From Roseiarcus sp963824475 (GTDB lineage: Bacteria > Pseudomonadota > Alphaproteobacteria > Rhizobiales > Beijerinckiaceae), in contig CAWGPR010000008.1 of NCBI GenBank assembly GCA_963824475.1, positions 186,001 through 250,000 of the forward strand: a stretch of DNA of 64,000 nt. The letters run 5' to 3'. A program made the position numbers and the translations under genes. The notes below the pieces were generated by a model that worked only from the letters and a program-made list of their open reading frames with translations, had not been told where the DNA came from and searched no databases. How positions within the stretch are numbered: position 1 is the stretch's first letter; every line of letters begins with the position of its first letter. This document shows positions 18,600 through 27,713 of this stretch, piece by piece.

Positions 18600-19676
18600 G
18601 AGCGGAATCCGTTCAGGTTGTGTTGAGGGCTTGGAGTTCGCCGGGATCATACCCGCAGGCCTCGAAATAGTTTTCGCATTCGGCCGGCTTGAAGAGAGCG
18701 GCGCAGCCCTCCAGGATAGCAAGAAGTCCGACAACGGTGCGCTCGGCCAATTTTCGCAGCGCGCTTTTCAGTTTGGAAATCGCCATCTCGATGGGGTTGA
18801 AGTCCGGGCTGTATGGCGGCAGGTATCGTACCGTGCAGTTTTTCCTGGCCAGGATTTCCGCCACTCTCGGGCTTTTGTGAGCCTTGAGATTGTCGAGCAC
18901 GACGATGTCGCCTTCCTCCAAAGTCGGCAGGAGATGGTGCTCGAGCCAGGCTTCGAACGTCTCGGCGTTCATGGCGTGGTCGTAGGCCTTGGGCGCGATG
19001 ACGCCTCTCAGGCGCAGGCCGAATACGAAGGTGATCGCTTTGTAATGCCCATGCGGAACACCGCAGCGCAGACGTTGGCCGCGCCGGCGCCGGCCGAAGC
19101 GGCGCGCCATGCTGGTCGTCGCCGCCGTCTCATCGACGAACACCAGTTTCAGCGGATCGAGATCGAGTTGACAGTCGAACCATCGCCGTCGCCGCTCAAG
19201 GACGTCCGGGCGGCCCTGCTCACTCGCGTGCGCGGACTTTTTTTAAACGTGATGTCGTGGCGGTCGAAAAAGCGCCAGATCATAGACGGCGACACCTTCT
19301 CGCCTCGCGCACGCTCCAGACGGTCGCAGATTTCGTTGAGCGTAAGGTCAGGCTCGCGCCGATGAAGGCGAAGCAGGAAATCCGTGTGGGCCTCGACGCG
19401 CTGCGAACGCGTGTCGCCGCCCATCGGCAACGGCGCGTAGCTGCCGCGCTCGCGCAACGCCGCCACCCAACGAATCGCGCTGGAAAAGCTCACCCCGAAC
19501 CGCTGCGCCGCCGCACGGCAGCTCATGCCTTCCTCGCGAACCGCCGAAACCACCCGCTTGCGCAAATCCACCGACAAGGGCCCCATCCCGCGCCGCCTCC
19601 GATTCGGCGCACCCCAAGAATCACATTTCCAGCGCGTTGGGAACACCGCACGATTTAACCCGGCCGGAAACCGCTC
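18600..19676 (-). mobile_element. IS630-family element inserted in IS66
   Basis: A 1.08-kb element flanked by TA on both sides (18598-18599 and 19677-19678), the standard IS630 target duplication. Its ends begin GAGCGGAATCCG and, in inverse, GAGCGGTTTCCG. Excising it rejoins the IS66 transposase codons exactly (ALYLCAA-SLATWVED). It is therefore younger than the IS66 insertion. Confidence 0.9.
18613..19586 (-). CDS. IS630 transposase made by -1 frameshifting (two overlapping frames)
   Basis: The first frame (ATG at 19586 to stop 19149) encodes the helix-turn-helix half (RKRVVSAVREEGMSCRAAAQRFGV, then LTLNEICDRLERARGEKVSP). The DDE half (VFVDETAATTSMARRFGR, VVLDNLKAHKSPRV, LPPYSPDFNPIEMAISKLK) lies in the -1 frame, ending at 18613. 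At 19238-19244 the sense strand has seven consecutive A (TTT AAA AAA AGT). Slipping -1 there yields FKKSAHASEQGRPDVLERRR and a complete transposase of about 325 residues. A-tract -1 frameshifting is known in IS630 elements, so the gene is probably functional. Confidence 0.82.
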
Positions 19677-19678
19677 TA

Positions 19679-20293
19679 GCGGCGCACAGATAAAGCGCTC
19701 CGAACACATCGTGCATCGTTTGGGCGACCCGGTCCTCGGGGATCAGCTGCTGGACGTTGAGATAGATCGCCGCCGCCCTGACGCGCTCGCCGTATTGGGC
19801 CGCCGCGGAGACGCCGGCGGGAAACTCAGCCTTGGTCTCCAAACCGCAAGCCGTACAGCAATAGACCAAGGCTTGGTGCTCGGTCCTCGATCAACCGCTC
19901 GGGCAGATCGAACACCTGCCTCTTCTCCATCCCCACTCGCATCGAAGCGGTCAGGCCGGCGCAGCAGTGACGACACAGGTTCGCCGTATGCCGCTCGATT
20001 CGATCGGGGGCCTCGACCTGTTTGAGCGTGTCGCCCTTGTGCCCGGCCTGCCCGCCGCTCGGCTTGCCCGAGCGTCCGCGAAGGCTGCCAGGAACGCGCG
20101 GCTTCTTCTTCAACCCGTCGCTCGCCGGCGGCTTCGAACTGTCCAGGTCCAATCGTCGTCGAAGCTCGGCCGCCTCGGCGCGGAGGGCGCCGTTGTCAGC
20201 CCGCAACGCCTCGTTCTCGCGCCGCAGGTCGGCGATCTCGCGCTGCAGCGCTTCGATCGCCCCGCGAATCTCGGCAGGAAGAATCATCCCCAC
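19679..20293 (-). pseudogene. IS66 transposase, N-terminal part (broken)
   Basis: The N-terminal half of the IS66 transposase begins at ATG 20293. It has a leucine-zipper-like coiled coil (IEALQREIADLRRENEALRA), the SSKPPASDGLKKK motif and a zinc-finger region (CRHCCAGL). A two-base deletion near 19880 moves the reading from the 19826-20293 frame into the next one, which resumes with VYCCTACGLETKAEFPAGV and LNVQQLIPEDRVAQTM up to the IS630 insertion. Confidence 0.88.
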
Positions 20294-20377
20294 CTTGACT
20301 CATGGTTCCACCCCACTCGTCTCGCCCAATAAACGCCTCAGCGAAACTTTCAAACGAACTGTGGCAAATCGGACTCA

Positions 20378-20402
20378 CCCACCTTGGCAGTTACGCAAGA
20401 AG
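20378..20402. repeat. IS66 right inverted repeat and target duplication
   Basis: CCCACCTTGGCAGTTAC (20378-20394) is the inverse of the left end, followed by the duplicated GCAAGAAG (20395-20402). Confidence 0.9.
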
Positions 20403-20617
20403 ATCGACTCCCGTCTCAGGCCATTGTGCAAATCGTCTCAGACCCTCCGTGACGCTCCCGTCCACGCCCGACGCCGGGGGGGGCACCAATATTCTGTCTA
20501 TCAGAAATATAACCCAGCTTTCCATTTTATGCAAGGATTTGTTTGAGCCAAGCGTTTTCCGTCGCTGGGCCGGGGAATTCGGAGCGCCACCGCCTCAAGT
20601 TGCGGTGCGGCCGCCGA

Positions 20618-20815
20618 TCAATGGAGCGGCAATCGGGCCAGAAGCTCGGCCGCTAGCCCGAATGCGAGCGCAATCACCAGCAGCACGCCGAGACGGGTGA
20701 ACATTTGCAACGGCTCTGGGGGATCGAATTCAGACTGATCGTATCGGTCGAGACCGCGTTCTGGCGGACCTTCATGTCTCTCCGCAGTCGCTCGGTCCCA
20801 TGAAAGATTACGCAT
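20618..20815 (-). CDS. Possible small single-pass membrane protein
   Basis: A 65-residue frame in an otherwise empty 580-bp gap (20403-20982). It has a hydrophilic charged N-terminal half followed by a convincing membrane helix (LGVLLVIALAFGLAAELLARL) and a short tail. I do not recognise a family. Support is limited to the helix and length; no strong ribosome-binding site is seen. The rest of the gap holds nothing recognisable. Confidence 0.35.
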   Translation of the reverse strand: MRNLSWDRATAERHEGPPERGLDRYDQSEFDPPEPLQMFTRLGVLLVIALAFGLAAELLARLPLH

Positions 20816-20982
20816 AAACAGGCCTCCATATCCTTACGTAGACCGAAACATGAGCGTGGAGGCGTAAGCATTCGAGAGGGAATGAGGGTCTCAAATGTAA
20901 GAGGCGCATAAACCCCCGCGGCGACGGTGGCTTGCGCTGCGAACAGCGCAAGCTCGACGCCTGACAGAGCTGTGAGGTCGCC

Positions 20983-21097
20983 TAGAGCAGATTGCATTTG
21001 GGTCGACGCGCCAATTGTAGCCGCGCTCGATGAGCGCGGCGACGCGGTCAACGACCGCGTCCACAAGGTCGATTAGACGGAATTGCAATCTGCTCTA
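20983..21097. mobile_element. MITE-like element with TA ends, IS630-related
   Basis: A 115-bp element with long terminal inverted repeats: TAGAGCAGATTGCA at 20983-20996 and its inverse TGCAATCTGCTCTA at 21084-21097. Both ends carry TA. The first bases (TAGAGC) match those of the IS630 element at 18.6 kb, suggesting mobilisation by a related transposase. It has no transposase of its own. Its left part lies between genes, and its right end supplies the stop codon of the deacetylase gene. Confidence 0.75.
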
Positions 21098-22042
21098 GTC
21101 GGGCGGAGTCGGTCTGATGGGAACCGGCGCCCCGCTCTTCCGCGCGGCGGCCTTTTCGAGCCGGGGCTTCAAGGCGTCGATCGCCCGCTCGGTTTCCGAG
21201 AACCAGCCCTTGGAGGCCGGCACGGTTGGGGTGTGGCCCGGGCCCGGAACCATATGGACGACCCTGTAGCCCTTGGCCTTCAGTTCGCGCAAAAGCAGCG
21301 GAACCATGTCGGCGGTCCATTGATGGTTGTCGTGCAAGAGCAGAATGCCCTTGCCGAGGCGGTCGAGCCGACTCATCACAACTTTCAGTTCCTCCTGAGG
21401 CGTCATCTTGATCCAGTCGGCCGCCCAGAGGTCGACGCTGAAAACGCCGACGTTGTTGGCGGCGAGCCACTGGCGCAGGTCCTTTGTGTCGGCGAAGCCG
21501 GGAAAGCGGAAGAACGGCGTGTGCAGCTTCAAGTCCTTGAGGTCTTTCGGTGCTCCACCGCTGAAGTCCTGGCCGTAGGCCGCCTTCTCGACCGCGATCA
21601 TGCCCTTGAGAATGTCAGCGCGCGCAGCGGCGTCGGACATGAAGCGAAGCGTCTGCTGAGGGTGAGAATACGTATGATGGGCGACCGTTTCGCCCTGGAG
21701 AACCTCTTCGCGCGCGATCTTGGGCAGCGCTTCGGCGTTGCGGCCGATTTCGAAGAAGGTCGCGCGAACGCACTCCTTGGCGAGCGCGCTGAGGATTTGC
21801 GGCGTTGTCTTGGCCGCCGGGCCGTCATCGAAGGTGAGGATCACCTCGTGGTCGGCGAGCGGGATCGTCCGCGGATATGTCTTGAGGCCGACCTCAAGGC
21901 CGCTCTGTGTGCCGACCTCGACCACCCGCGACGTTCCGAGCTTGTCGGGCCCGCAATTCGCAGCCTGCCCGCCGCTCAGGCCGGCGAGGAGCGCCGTCAG
22001 CGCAACCGCAATCCGCATTGACAGGTCCAGTCGGCAAGACAT
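21095..22042 (-). CDS. Polysaccharide deacetylase (NodB-homology domain), exported
   Basis: A 315-residue protein with a Sec signal peptide (AVALTALLAGLSGGQA) and a NodB domain. Metal and catalytic motifs are present: VILTFDDGP (motif 1), HHTYSHPQ (motif 2), FFRFPGF (motif 3) and ILLLHDNHQWT (motif 5). It should deacetylate peptidoglycan or an exopolysaccharide in the periplasm. Two ATG starts are possible (22042, or 22018 directly before the signal peptide). The TAG stop is part of the terminal repeat of the adjacent 115-bp element, so the original C-terminus may have been changed. Confidence 0.9.
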   Translation of the reverse strand: MSCRLDLSMRIAVALTALLAGLSGGQAANCGPDKLGTSRVVEVGTQSGLEVGLKTYPRTIPLADHEVILTFDDGPAAKTTPQILSALAKECVRATFFEIGRNAEALPKIAREEVLQGETVAHHTYSHPQQTLRFMSDAAARADILKGMIAVEKAAYGQDFSGGAPKDLKDLKLHTPFFRFPGFADTKDLRQWLAANNVGVFSVDLWAADWIKMTPQEELKVVMSRLDRLGKGILLLHDNHQWTADMVPLLLRELKAKGYRVVHMVPGPGHTPTVPASKGWFSETERAIDALKPRLEKAAARKSGAPVPIRPTPPD

Positions 22043-22181
22043 AGTGGGTTTCCAGCGGGTTGTGCGTCTGCCCAGTCATGAGGACATGAGGTGGAGGGCG
22101 TGGCAGGGATTTAACGAAACGTTACGAGGATTGCTTTAATTCGGTCGTCTGGTGTTTGCGGACCGATAGGGGCAGGTGACG

Positions 22182-23117
22182 ATGCCGGGCGGCAAGATTT
22201 TCATTTCGCGCATGTTGACTGTTGCTGCTTTGGCGCTCGGGGGCGCCCTGTCGGGTTGTGGCGGCGGTGCCGGCCCCATGGATGTCGCCGATCTTCCTCG
22301 AGGTATGGTTAACTCGGGTTATCCCAAGCCGCACGACTACCCGGTTCACGGCATCGACGTCTCCAAGTTCCAGGGCGACATCGACTGGAACGCAGTCGCC
22401 AGCAGCGGGGTCAAGTTCGCTTGGATCAAGGCGACCGAGGGCGGCGATCGCGCCGATGCGCGTTTCCAGGCCAACTGGACCGGCGCAAAGGCGGCGGGAG
22501 TGCCGCACGGCGCCTATCATTTCGTCTATTGGTGCCGGGCGCCAATGGAGGAGATGGCCTTTTTCGAGCAGAACGCGCCGGTCGAGGACGACGCCCTGCC
22601 GCCGGTGCTCGACGTCGAGGCGACGCCGACATCCCCGACGTGTCACAGACATCTGACTCAGGACGGCGCTATCGCCGACATGAAGGTGATGCTCGAGGAG
22701 ATGGAGCGTCACTACGGCAAACGGCCGATCATCTATACGACCGTCGATTTCTATGAGGCGATCCTGTCCGACGGCGCCTTCACGGACTATCCGATCTGGG
22801 TCCGATCGACCAAGCACCATCCTGCGGTCAAGTACGGGTCCCGCGCTTGGGCGTTCTGGCAATATCAGTCCGATGGGCAAACACCCGGCATTAACGGCAA
22901 CGTCGATCGCGACGTTTTCTACGGCACGAAGGAGCAATGGGACGCCTTCCTCAAGGAGCCGGAGAAAGGCCCGCCACCGCCCGCGCGTCAACCCGCGGCA
23001 ACCGCAGTGGCCCAGTCCCCCGAGCCGTCGGCGCCTCCTTCGCCGGTACAGGCGGTTGCTCAATCCTCGGACGCGTCGCCCGAGCCTCTGCAATCGCCCG
23101 CTTCCCTGGCGCAATAA
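22182..23117 (+). CDS. GH25-family lysozyme, lipoprotein
   Basis: A 311-residue glycoside hydrolase family 25 muramidase. A lipoprotein signal peptide ends at a lipobox (ALSGC near residue 26). The catalytic domain shows GIDVSKFQGDIDWNAV, FAWIKATEGG, GAYHFVYW, PPVLDVEATP (the catalytic Asp/Glu pair) and WAFWQYQSDGQTPGINGNVDRDVF. The C-terminal 65 residues are a Pro/Ala/Ser-rich tail without a domain. The ATG at 22182 follows GGGGCAGG; a GTG six bases upstream is an alternative. It is divergent from the deacetylase, and both act on cell-wall glycans. Confidence 0.9.
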   Translation: MPGGKIFISRMLTVAALALGGALSGCGGGAGPMDVADLPRGMVNSGYPKPHDYPVHGIDVSKFQGDIDWNAVASSGVKFAWIKATEGGDRADARFQANWTGAKAAGVPHGAYHFVYWCRAPMEEMAFFEQNAPVEDDALPPVLDVEATPTSPTCHRHLTQDGAIADMKVMLEEMERHYGKRPIIYTTVDFYEAILSDGAFTDYPIWVRSTKHHPAVKYGSRAWAFWQYQSDGQTPGINGNVDRDVFYGTKEQWDAFLKEPEKGPPPPARQPAATAVAQSPEPSAPPSPVQAVAQSSDASPEPLQSPASLAQ

Positions 23118-23260
23118 CGTCCCAAGCGGTTAGCCGCTGCGCCTCGTCGCCTGCTCGGGACCCAGCCGGCCGGCCGCCGGCGCGCTGACCGGAGCCCACC
23201 GCGGACTTGTCGGCGCCAGACCGGTGCGGCATTCCTCCGACGTCATACTGGAGAGACACA

Positions 23261-25540
23261 ATGCCCAAGGAAGGCGCGGCCGATCTCAAGGCGGACGCCC
23301 TGCACTTTCACAGCGCGCCCCGGCCGGGAAAGCTTGAGGTCGTCGCCACCAAGCCGCTCGCCAATCAGCGCGATCTCGCGCTCGCCTATTCGCCGGGCGT
23401 CGCCTTCCCGTGCGAGGCGATCGCGGCCGATCCCCACAATGCGGCGATCTACACCGCGCGCCAGAATCTGGTCGCTGTCCTCAGCAATGGCACCGCGGTT
23501 CTGGGCCTGGGGGCGATCGGTCCGCTCGCCGCCAAACCGGTGATGGAGGGCAAGGCGGTTTTGTTCAAGAAGTTCGCCGGCATCGATGTCTTCGATATCG
23601 AAGTCGCGGAAACGAACGTCGACAAACTGGTCGACATCATCGTCGCGCTCGAGCCGACGTTTGGCGGCATCAATCTCGAGGACATCAAGGGTCCGGAATG
23701 TTTCGAGGTCGAGGAGAAGGCGAAGGCCCGCATGGGCATTCCCGTCTTCCACGACGATCAGCACGGCACGGCGATCATCGTCTCCGCGGCGGTCGTCAAC
23801 GCGCTTGAGCTTGCCGGCAAAAAGATCGGCGAGGTCAAGATCGTCTGCTCCGGCGCCGGGGCGGCGGCGATCGCTTCGCTTAATCTTCTCGTCTCGCTCG
23901 GCGCGAAGCGTGAGAACATCATCGTTTGCGACATCGAAGGCGTGGTCTACGAGGGCCGCGAGACGCTGATGGATCGCTGGAAGGCGGTCTATGCGCGCGA
24001 AACCAGCGCGCGCACCCTCGCCGAAGTTATTCCCGACGCCGACATTTTTCTCGGCCTGTCGGTCGGCGGGGTGCTGAAGCCCGAGATGCTCAAGCGGATG
24101 GCGAAAGACCCGCTGGTGATGGCGCTCGCCAACCCGACGCCCGAGGTCATGCCGGAATTGGCGCTGGCGACGAGGCCGGACGCCATGATCTGCACCGGAC
24201 GCTCCGACTATCCGAACCAGGTCAACAACGTTCTCTGCTTCCCGTACATGTTCCGCGGCGCCCTCGACGTCGGCGCGAGCGAGATCAACGAAGCGATGAA
24301 GAAGGCCGCGGTCGCCGCGATTGCGGCGTTGGCGCGCGAGACGCCCTCCGAAGTCGCGGCGCAAGCCTACGACGGCCAGTCGACGCTGTTCGGCAAGAGC
24401 TCGCTGATTCCAAACCCATTCGACCCGCGCCTAATGCTGCGCATCGCGCCGGCGATCGCGCGCGCGGCGATGGAGAGCGGCGTCGCCCGCCTTCCGATCG
24501 CCGATTTCGACGCCTACGCCGATCAGCTCAATCGCTTCGTCTTCCGCTCGGGATTCATCATGAAGCCGATGTTCGCCAAGGCGCGGGCGGCGATGAAGAC
24601 CGTCATCTATTCCGAAGGCGAGGACGAGCGCGTGCTGCGGGCGACGCAGGTGGTGCTGGATGAGCGGCTCGCCAAGCCGATCCTGATCGGCCGTCCGGAG
24701 GTGATCAAGGACCGGATCAAGCGCTTCGGCCTGACGATTCAGCCGAACGCCGATTTCGAAATCATCGATCCGGGCGATGATCCACGCTACCGCGACTATG
24801 TCGCGACCTACCTCAAAGTGGCGGAGCGAAAGGGCGTGACGCCGGACGTCGCGCGCATCGTTGTCCGTTCGTCGCCAAGCGTGATCGCGGCGCTCGCCGT
24901 CCATCGCGGCGAAGCCGACGCGCTGATCTGCGGCCTCGAGGGGCGCTTCCGATCGCGCCTCGACCACATCCGCGACATCATTGGCCTTGCCCCCGGCGTC
25001 AAGGATCTGTCGGCGCTATCGCTCGTCATCGCCTCGACCGGCGTCTATTTCCTTGCCGACACGCACGTGCGCTACGATCCGAGCGCAGAAGAGATCGCCG
25101 ATACGGCGATCGCCTGCGCCCACCATGTGCGCCGCTTCGGCATCGAGCCGAAGATCGCGCTCATCTCCCACTCCGACTTCGGTTCGGCCGACACCCCCTC
25201 CGCGCTGAAGATGCGCGCCGCCCTGCGCCTGTTGCAGAAGCGGGCGCCCGACCTTGAAGTCGACGGCGAAATGCAGGCGGACACCGCGCTGTCGCTGGTC
25301 GCCCGCCAGCGCGTGATCTTAAACTCGCGCCTTCAAGGCGAGGCCAACGTGCTGATCTTCCCTAACCTCGATGCCGGCAGCACGGCGCTGCAGCTGACCC
25401 GCGTCATCGCTGACGCACTGCCAGTCGGGCCAATTCTCGTTGGCCCGGCCAAGCCGGCGCATGTGCTCACGCCTACGGTGACCGCCCGCGGGATCGTCAA
25501 CATGACCGCGATCGCGGCGGTCGAGGCCGCCAGCGATTAA
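23261..25540 (+). CDS. maeB: NADP-dependent malic enzyme with phosphotransacetylase-like domain
   Basis: A 759-residue MaeB-type malic enzyme (malate + NADP to pyruvate + CO2 + NADPH). The malic enzyme domains cover residues 1-430: LALAYSPGVAFPCEAI, GTAVLGLGAIGP, FHDDQHGTAII, the NADP fold VKIVCSGAGAAAIASL, and ALANPTPEVMPE. The C-terminal part (about 440-759) is a phosphate acetyltransferase-like domain (VIYSEGEDERVLRATQ, GEMQADTALS, LIFPNLDAGS), usual for this class and thought to be regulatory. ATG 23261 has GGAGAG upstream. The length is typical and the gene is intact. Confidence 0.95.
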   Translation: MPKEGAADLKADALHFHSAPRPGKLEVVATKPLANQRDLALAYSPGVAFPCEAIAADPHNAAIYTARQNLVAVLSNGTAVLGLGAIGPLAAKPVMEGKAVLFKKFAGIDVFDIEVAETNVDKLVDIIVALEPTFGGINLEDIKGPECFEVEEKAKARMGIPVFHDDQHGTAIIVSAAVVNALELAGKKIGEVKIVCSGAGAAAIASLNLLVSLGAKRENIIVCDIEGVVYEGRETLMDRWKAVYARETSARTLAEVIPDADIFLGLSVGGVLKPEMLKRMAKDPLVMALANPTPEVMPELALATRPDAMICTGRSDYPNQVNNVLCFPYMFRGALDVGASEINEAMKKAAVAAIAALARETPSEVAAQAYDGQSTLFGKSSLIPNPFDPRLMLRIAPAIARAAMESGVARLPIADFDAYADQLNRFVFRSGFIMKPMFAKARAAMKTVIYSEGEDERVLRATQVVLDERLAKPILIGRPEVIKDRIKRFGLTIQPNADFEIIDPGDDPRYRDYVATYLKVAERKGVTPDVARIVVRSSPSVIAALAVHRGEADALICGLEGRFRSRLDHIRDIIGLAPGVKDLSALSLVIASTGVYFLADTHVRYDPSAEEIADTAIACAHHVRRFGIEPKIALISHSDFGSADTPSALKMRAALRLLQKRAPDLEVDGEMQADTALSLVARQRVILNSRLQGEANVLIFPNLDAGSTALQLTRVIADALPVGPILVGPAKPAHVLTPTVTARGIVNMTAIAAVEAASD

Positions 25541-25965
25541 GCGATGCTTTTGTCGCACCCGGGTTCGGGCAGCGGGCGATTTTTGATTTGACAGCTGTGG
25601 CCTACGGGGCACAATGTCATCGCGTCGTCATGAACAGGCAACGCGAAGGCGACGCAAGGCCGGCCGATCATGAGGCGCGGCAGAAAGACGGGGTAGCCAT
25701 GACTCCGCCGGACCACCAAGGATGACCCTGGCCCGACCAGGGTCAAAACGCCGTCCCCACTCGACATGCCAGAGCGGAAGGGCGTTCTAGACATCGTTGA
25801 CCAACACACGCGGCGCCGGAACGCGAAGGCCAAGCAGTTTCTCCGCCGAGATATCATCTGCAGCATCCCAGAAGTTTCGCGAGCAGCGAAACAGGGCCCC
25901 GTTCCGCCGAAGCGCGCCGGGGCCCACGCTATTTTTTGAACGTGATCGCTCGGCGATGACGCGCC
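25541..25965. other. Intergenic region, no confident gene
   Basis: About 425 bp between convergent genes. A reverse-strand open frame of about 110 codons (25537-25866) exists, but its composition is arginine-rich and unlike a known family, and it overlaps the malic enzyme stop. I see no terminator hairpin with a T-tract. Confidence 0.4.
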
Positions 25966-27483
25966 TTACCCACGGAGTCGCGCAATTTTGTCGCGCGACG
26001 TTTCGCTGGCCGGGGGTTGCGGGTCTTTCTGCGCGCCAGCGCCCTCGGCGTCGTGGCGCCGAGAGCCGCGTTCCTGCCGTGCGGCTTGCAACGCTCCTTC
26101 GGCGAAGGCGCGCGCGGCCTGCTCGGCCTCAAGCTGCTCCTTGAGCTTGGCGAGCCTCTCCACGAACGCCTCCCGCTCGGCGTCCACCGTCTTGCTCTGC
26201 TCGGAAATCCGCCCCTCGACCATTACGATCTTTTGTTCGGCGCGCTGCAACGCGGCGTCCTTGGCCTCCAACGCCTTGGCGAGCTCGGCCGACCGCTGAT
26301 CGAGCGCCGCGCGGACATTGTCGACTTCCGCATGCAGCGCGCGGGCCGAAGCCAGGTCTTTCTCGAGGTCAGCGAGCGTCGCGTCTTTGGATTTCGCCGC
26401 CAGCGAGCTTTCGAGCGCGCGCTGCTCGAAGCCTCGAATCTCCGCGTCGCGTTCGCGCAAGTTCGCGCGCGCCTCCGCCAGCAGCCGCTCGGCCGCTTCC
26501 GAACGCGAGGTCATCGCGCCGAGCTCTTCCAGCAGGTTTGAGGTGATCAGCCGGTTCGACTCGGCGGCATCCAGATGCGCGTTCTTGAGCTTCGCATGAG
26601 CCGCCGTCTCCTGAGCGAGCGTCGCCTCGAGCTCCTCCACCCGCCGGGTCAGGTCGTCGCGGCGGCTCTCCAGGTCGCTCAATTGCCGGTTGAGTTTCGA
26701 GCCGTTGGCCACGAACTCCTCAATCCTCGTGCGCAGCGACCGGTTCTCCTGCGCCATGAGAACATTCTGGTCTTGCAGGGCCGCCCGCTGCTGCTCGACC
26801 TCTTGAAGACGCTTCTCCTTGCCGGCGAACTCGGCCCGCAGCGCGGGCAATTGTTCGCTCACCGTTTGCAGGCGTCGTTTGTTGTCCTCCAGTTCCCGCT
26901 CGGTGCGCTCGAGCTTCGCCCTTCGATCGGAGAGCGCGGCGCGGGCTTCCGAGGCGGCGGCTTCGGCCGCCGCGATCGCTTTCTCGAGGTTCTTGACGCG
27001 CTCCGACAGTTCCTCGTGCCTGACGGTGAGCGCGCTGTGTTCCAGCGTCAAAGCGGCGTGGTCGCCTCGCAAGCGCTCGTGCGCCTCGGTCAAGGCCTCG
27101 AACTTCCGCTCCGCCTCGAGGTGAGCGACTTTCGTGCGCTCGATCTCAACCAGCGTCTGCTCAATCGGCGTCAGCGCGTCGTAGAATTGGGAACGGATGG
27201 CCTCGATATTTCGGAACGACAATTCGATTGCGTCCAGATGAGTGCGCAGACCTTCGTTACGTCGGCCGATCGAGTCGAAAGTGCGCGCGACCTTCAAAGA
27301 CTTCGGCGTCGCTTCGCCGTTGCGGTCCTGACCGCCCGACGCGAGCGCCCCTAAACTCGCAATGACGGAACCGGGTTTGGCTGAGGGGGGCTCTTCCCCC
27401 GGCTCATAGCGAATGGCGAGGGCTCGCGAGTCGTTTGCGGGCGCGGGGCTGTTGCGGAACAGCTTTTCCCATACCGTACCCAT
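25966..27483 (-). CDS. Long coiled-coil protein, crescentin-like
   Basis: A 505-residue protein that is almost entirely coiled coil from about residue 70 to 480, with heptad-rich segments (LSERVKNLEKAIAAAEAAAS, SKLNRQLSDLESRRDDLTRR). The segment before the rod (TFDSIGRRNEGLRTHLDAIE, about residues 68-87) and the overall design resemble crescentin, the intermediate-filament-like shape protein of Caulobacter and relatives. Related proteins occur widely in Rhizobiales. The first 60 residues are an unstructured head. No signal peptide or membrane helix, so cytoplasmic. A general SMC-like coiled coil cannot be excluded. Confidence 0.6.
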   Translation of the reverse strand: MGTVWEKLFRNSPAPANDSRALAIRYEPGEEPPSAKPGSVIASLGALASGGQDRNGEATPKSLKVARTFDSIGRRNEGLRTHLDAIELSFRNIEAIRSQFYDALTPIEQTLVEIERTKVAHLEAERKFEALTEAHERLRGDHAALTLEHSALTVRHEELSERVKNLEKAIAAAEAAASEARAALSDRRAKLERTERELEDNKRRLQTVSEQLPALRAEFAGKEKRLQEVEQQRAALQDQNVLMAQENRSLRTRIEEFVANGSKLNRQLSDLESRRDDLTRRVEELEATLAQETAAHAKLKNAHLDAAESNRLITSNLLEELGAMTSRSEAAERLLAEARANLRERDAEIRGFEQRALESSLAAKSKDATLADLEKDLASARALHAEVDNVRAALDQRSAELAKALEAKDAALQRAEQKIVMVEGRISEQSKTVDAEREAFVERLAKLKEQLEAEQAARAFAEGALQAARQERGSRRHDAEGAGAQKDPQPPASETSRDKIARLRG

Positions 27484-27713
27484 GGCCGCGTCCCCTGACG
27501 TACCCCAAAGCGATATTGAAATGATCGCCCCGAATACAACCGACCACGCGAATATATCGCCGTCATGACAAGAAGGTCAAACCAGGGGTCAGGAAACTTC
27601 CTTTGGGTTAGGACCGGTTGGAGACCGTGGAAACTGCAGGCTTCGCTGAGCAAAAGCTCGCGGGAAGGGTTAAAAACGCCGCGGAAATCCGAGAGCTCAG
27701 CGCAGCGTCGAAT

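Larger units (their letters stand above)
17751..20394 (-). mobile_element. IS66-family element, interrupted by IS630
   Basis: The element is bounded by perfect 17-bp inverted repeats and an 8-bp duplication. It carries only a TnpC-type transposase gene (no tnpA/tnpB), as in the ISBst12 subgroup. The gene is split by an IS630 element at 18600-19676 and has several frameshifts, so the element cannot move on its own. Removing the IS630 insert leaves about 1.57 kb. Confidence 0.9.

Noticed and set aside
25537..25866. A reverse-strand frame of 109 codons after the malic enzyme
   Set aside because: Arg/Ser-rich composition, overlap with the malic enzyme stop and no start signal; support is too weak for a gene.
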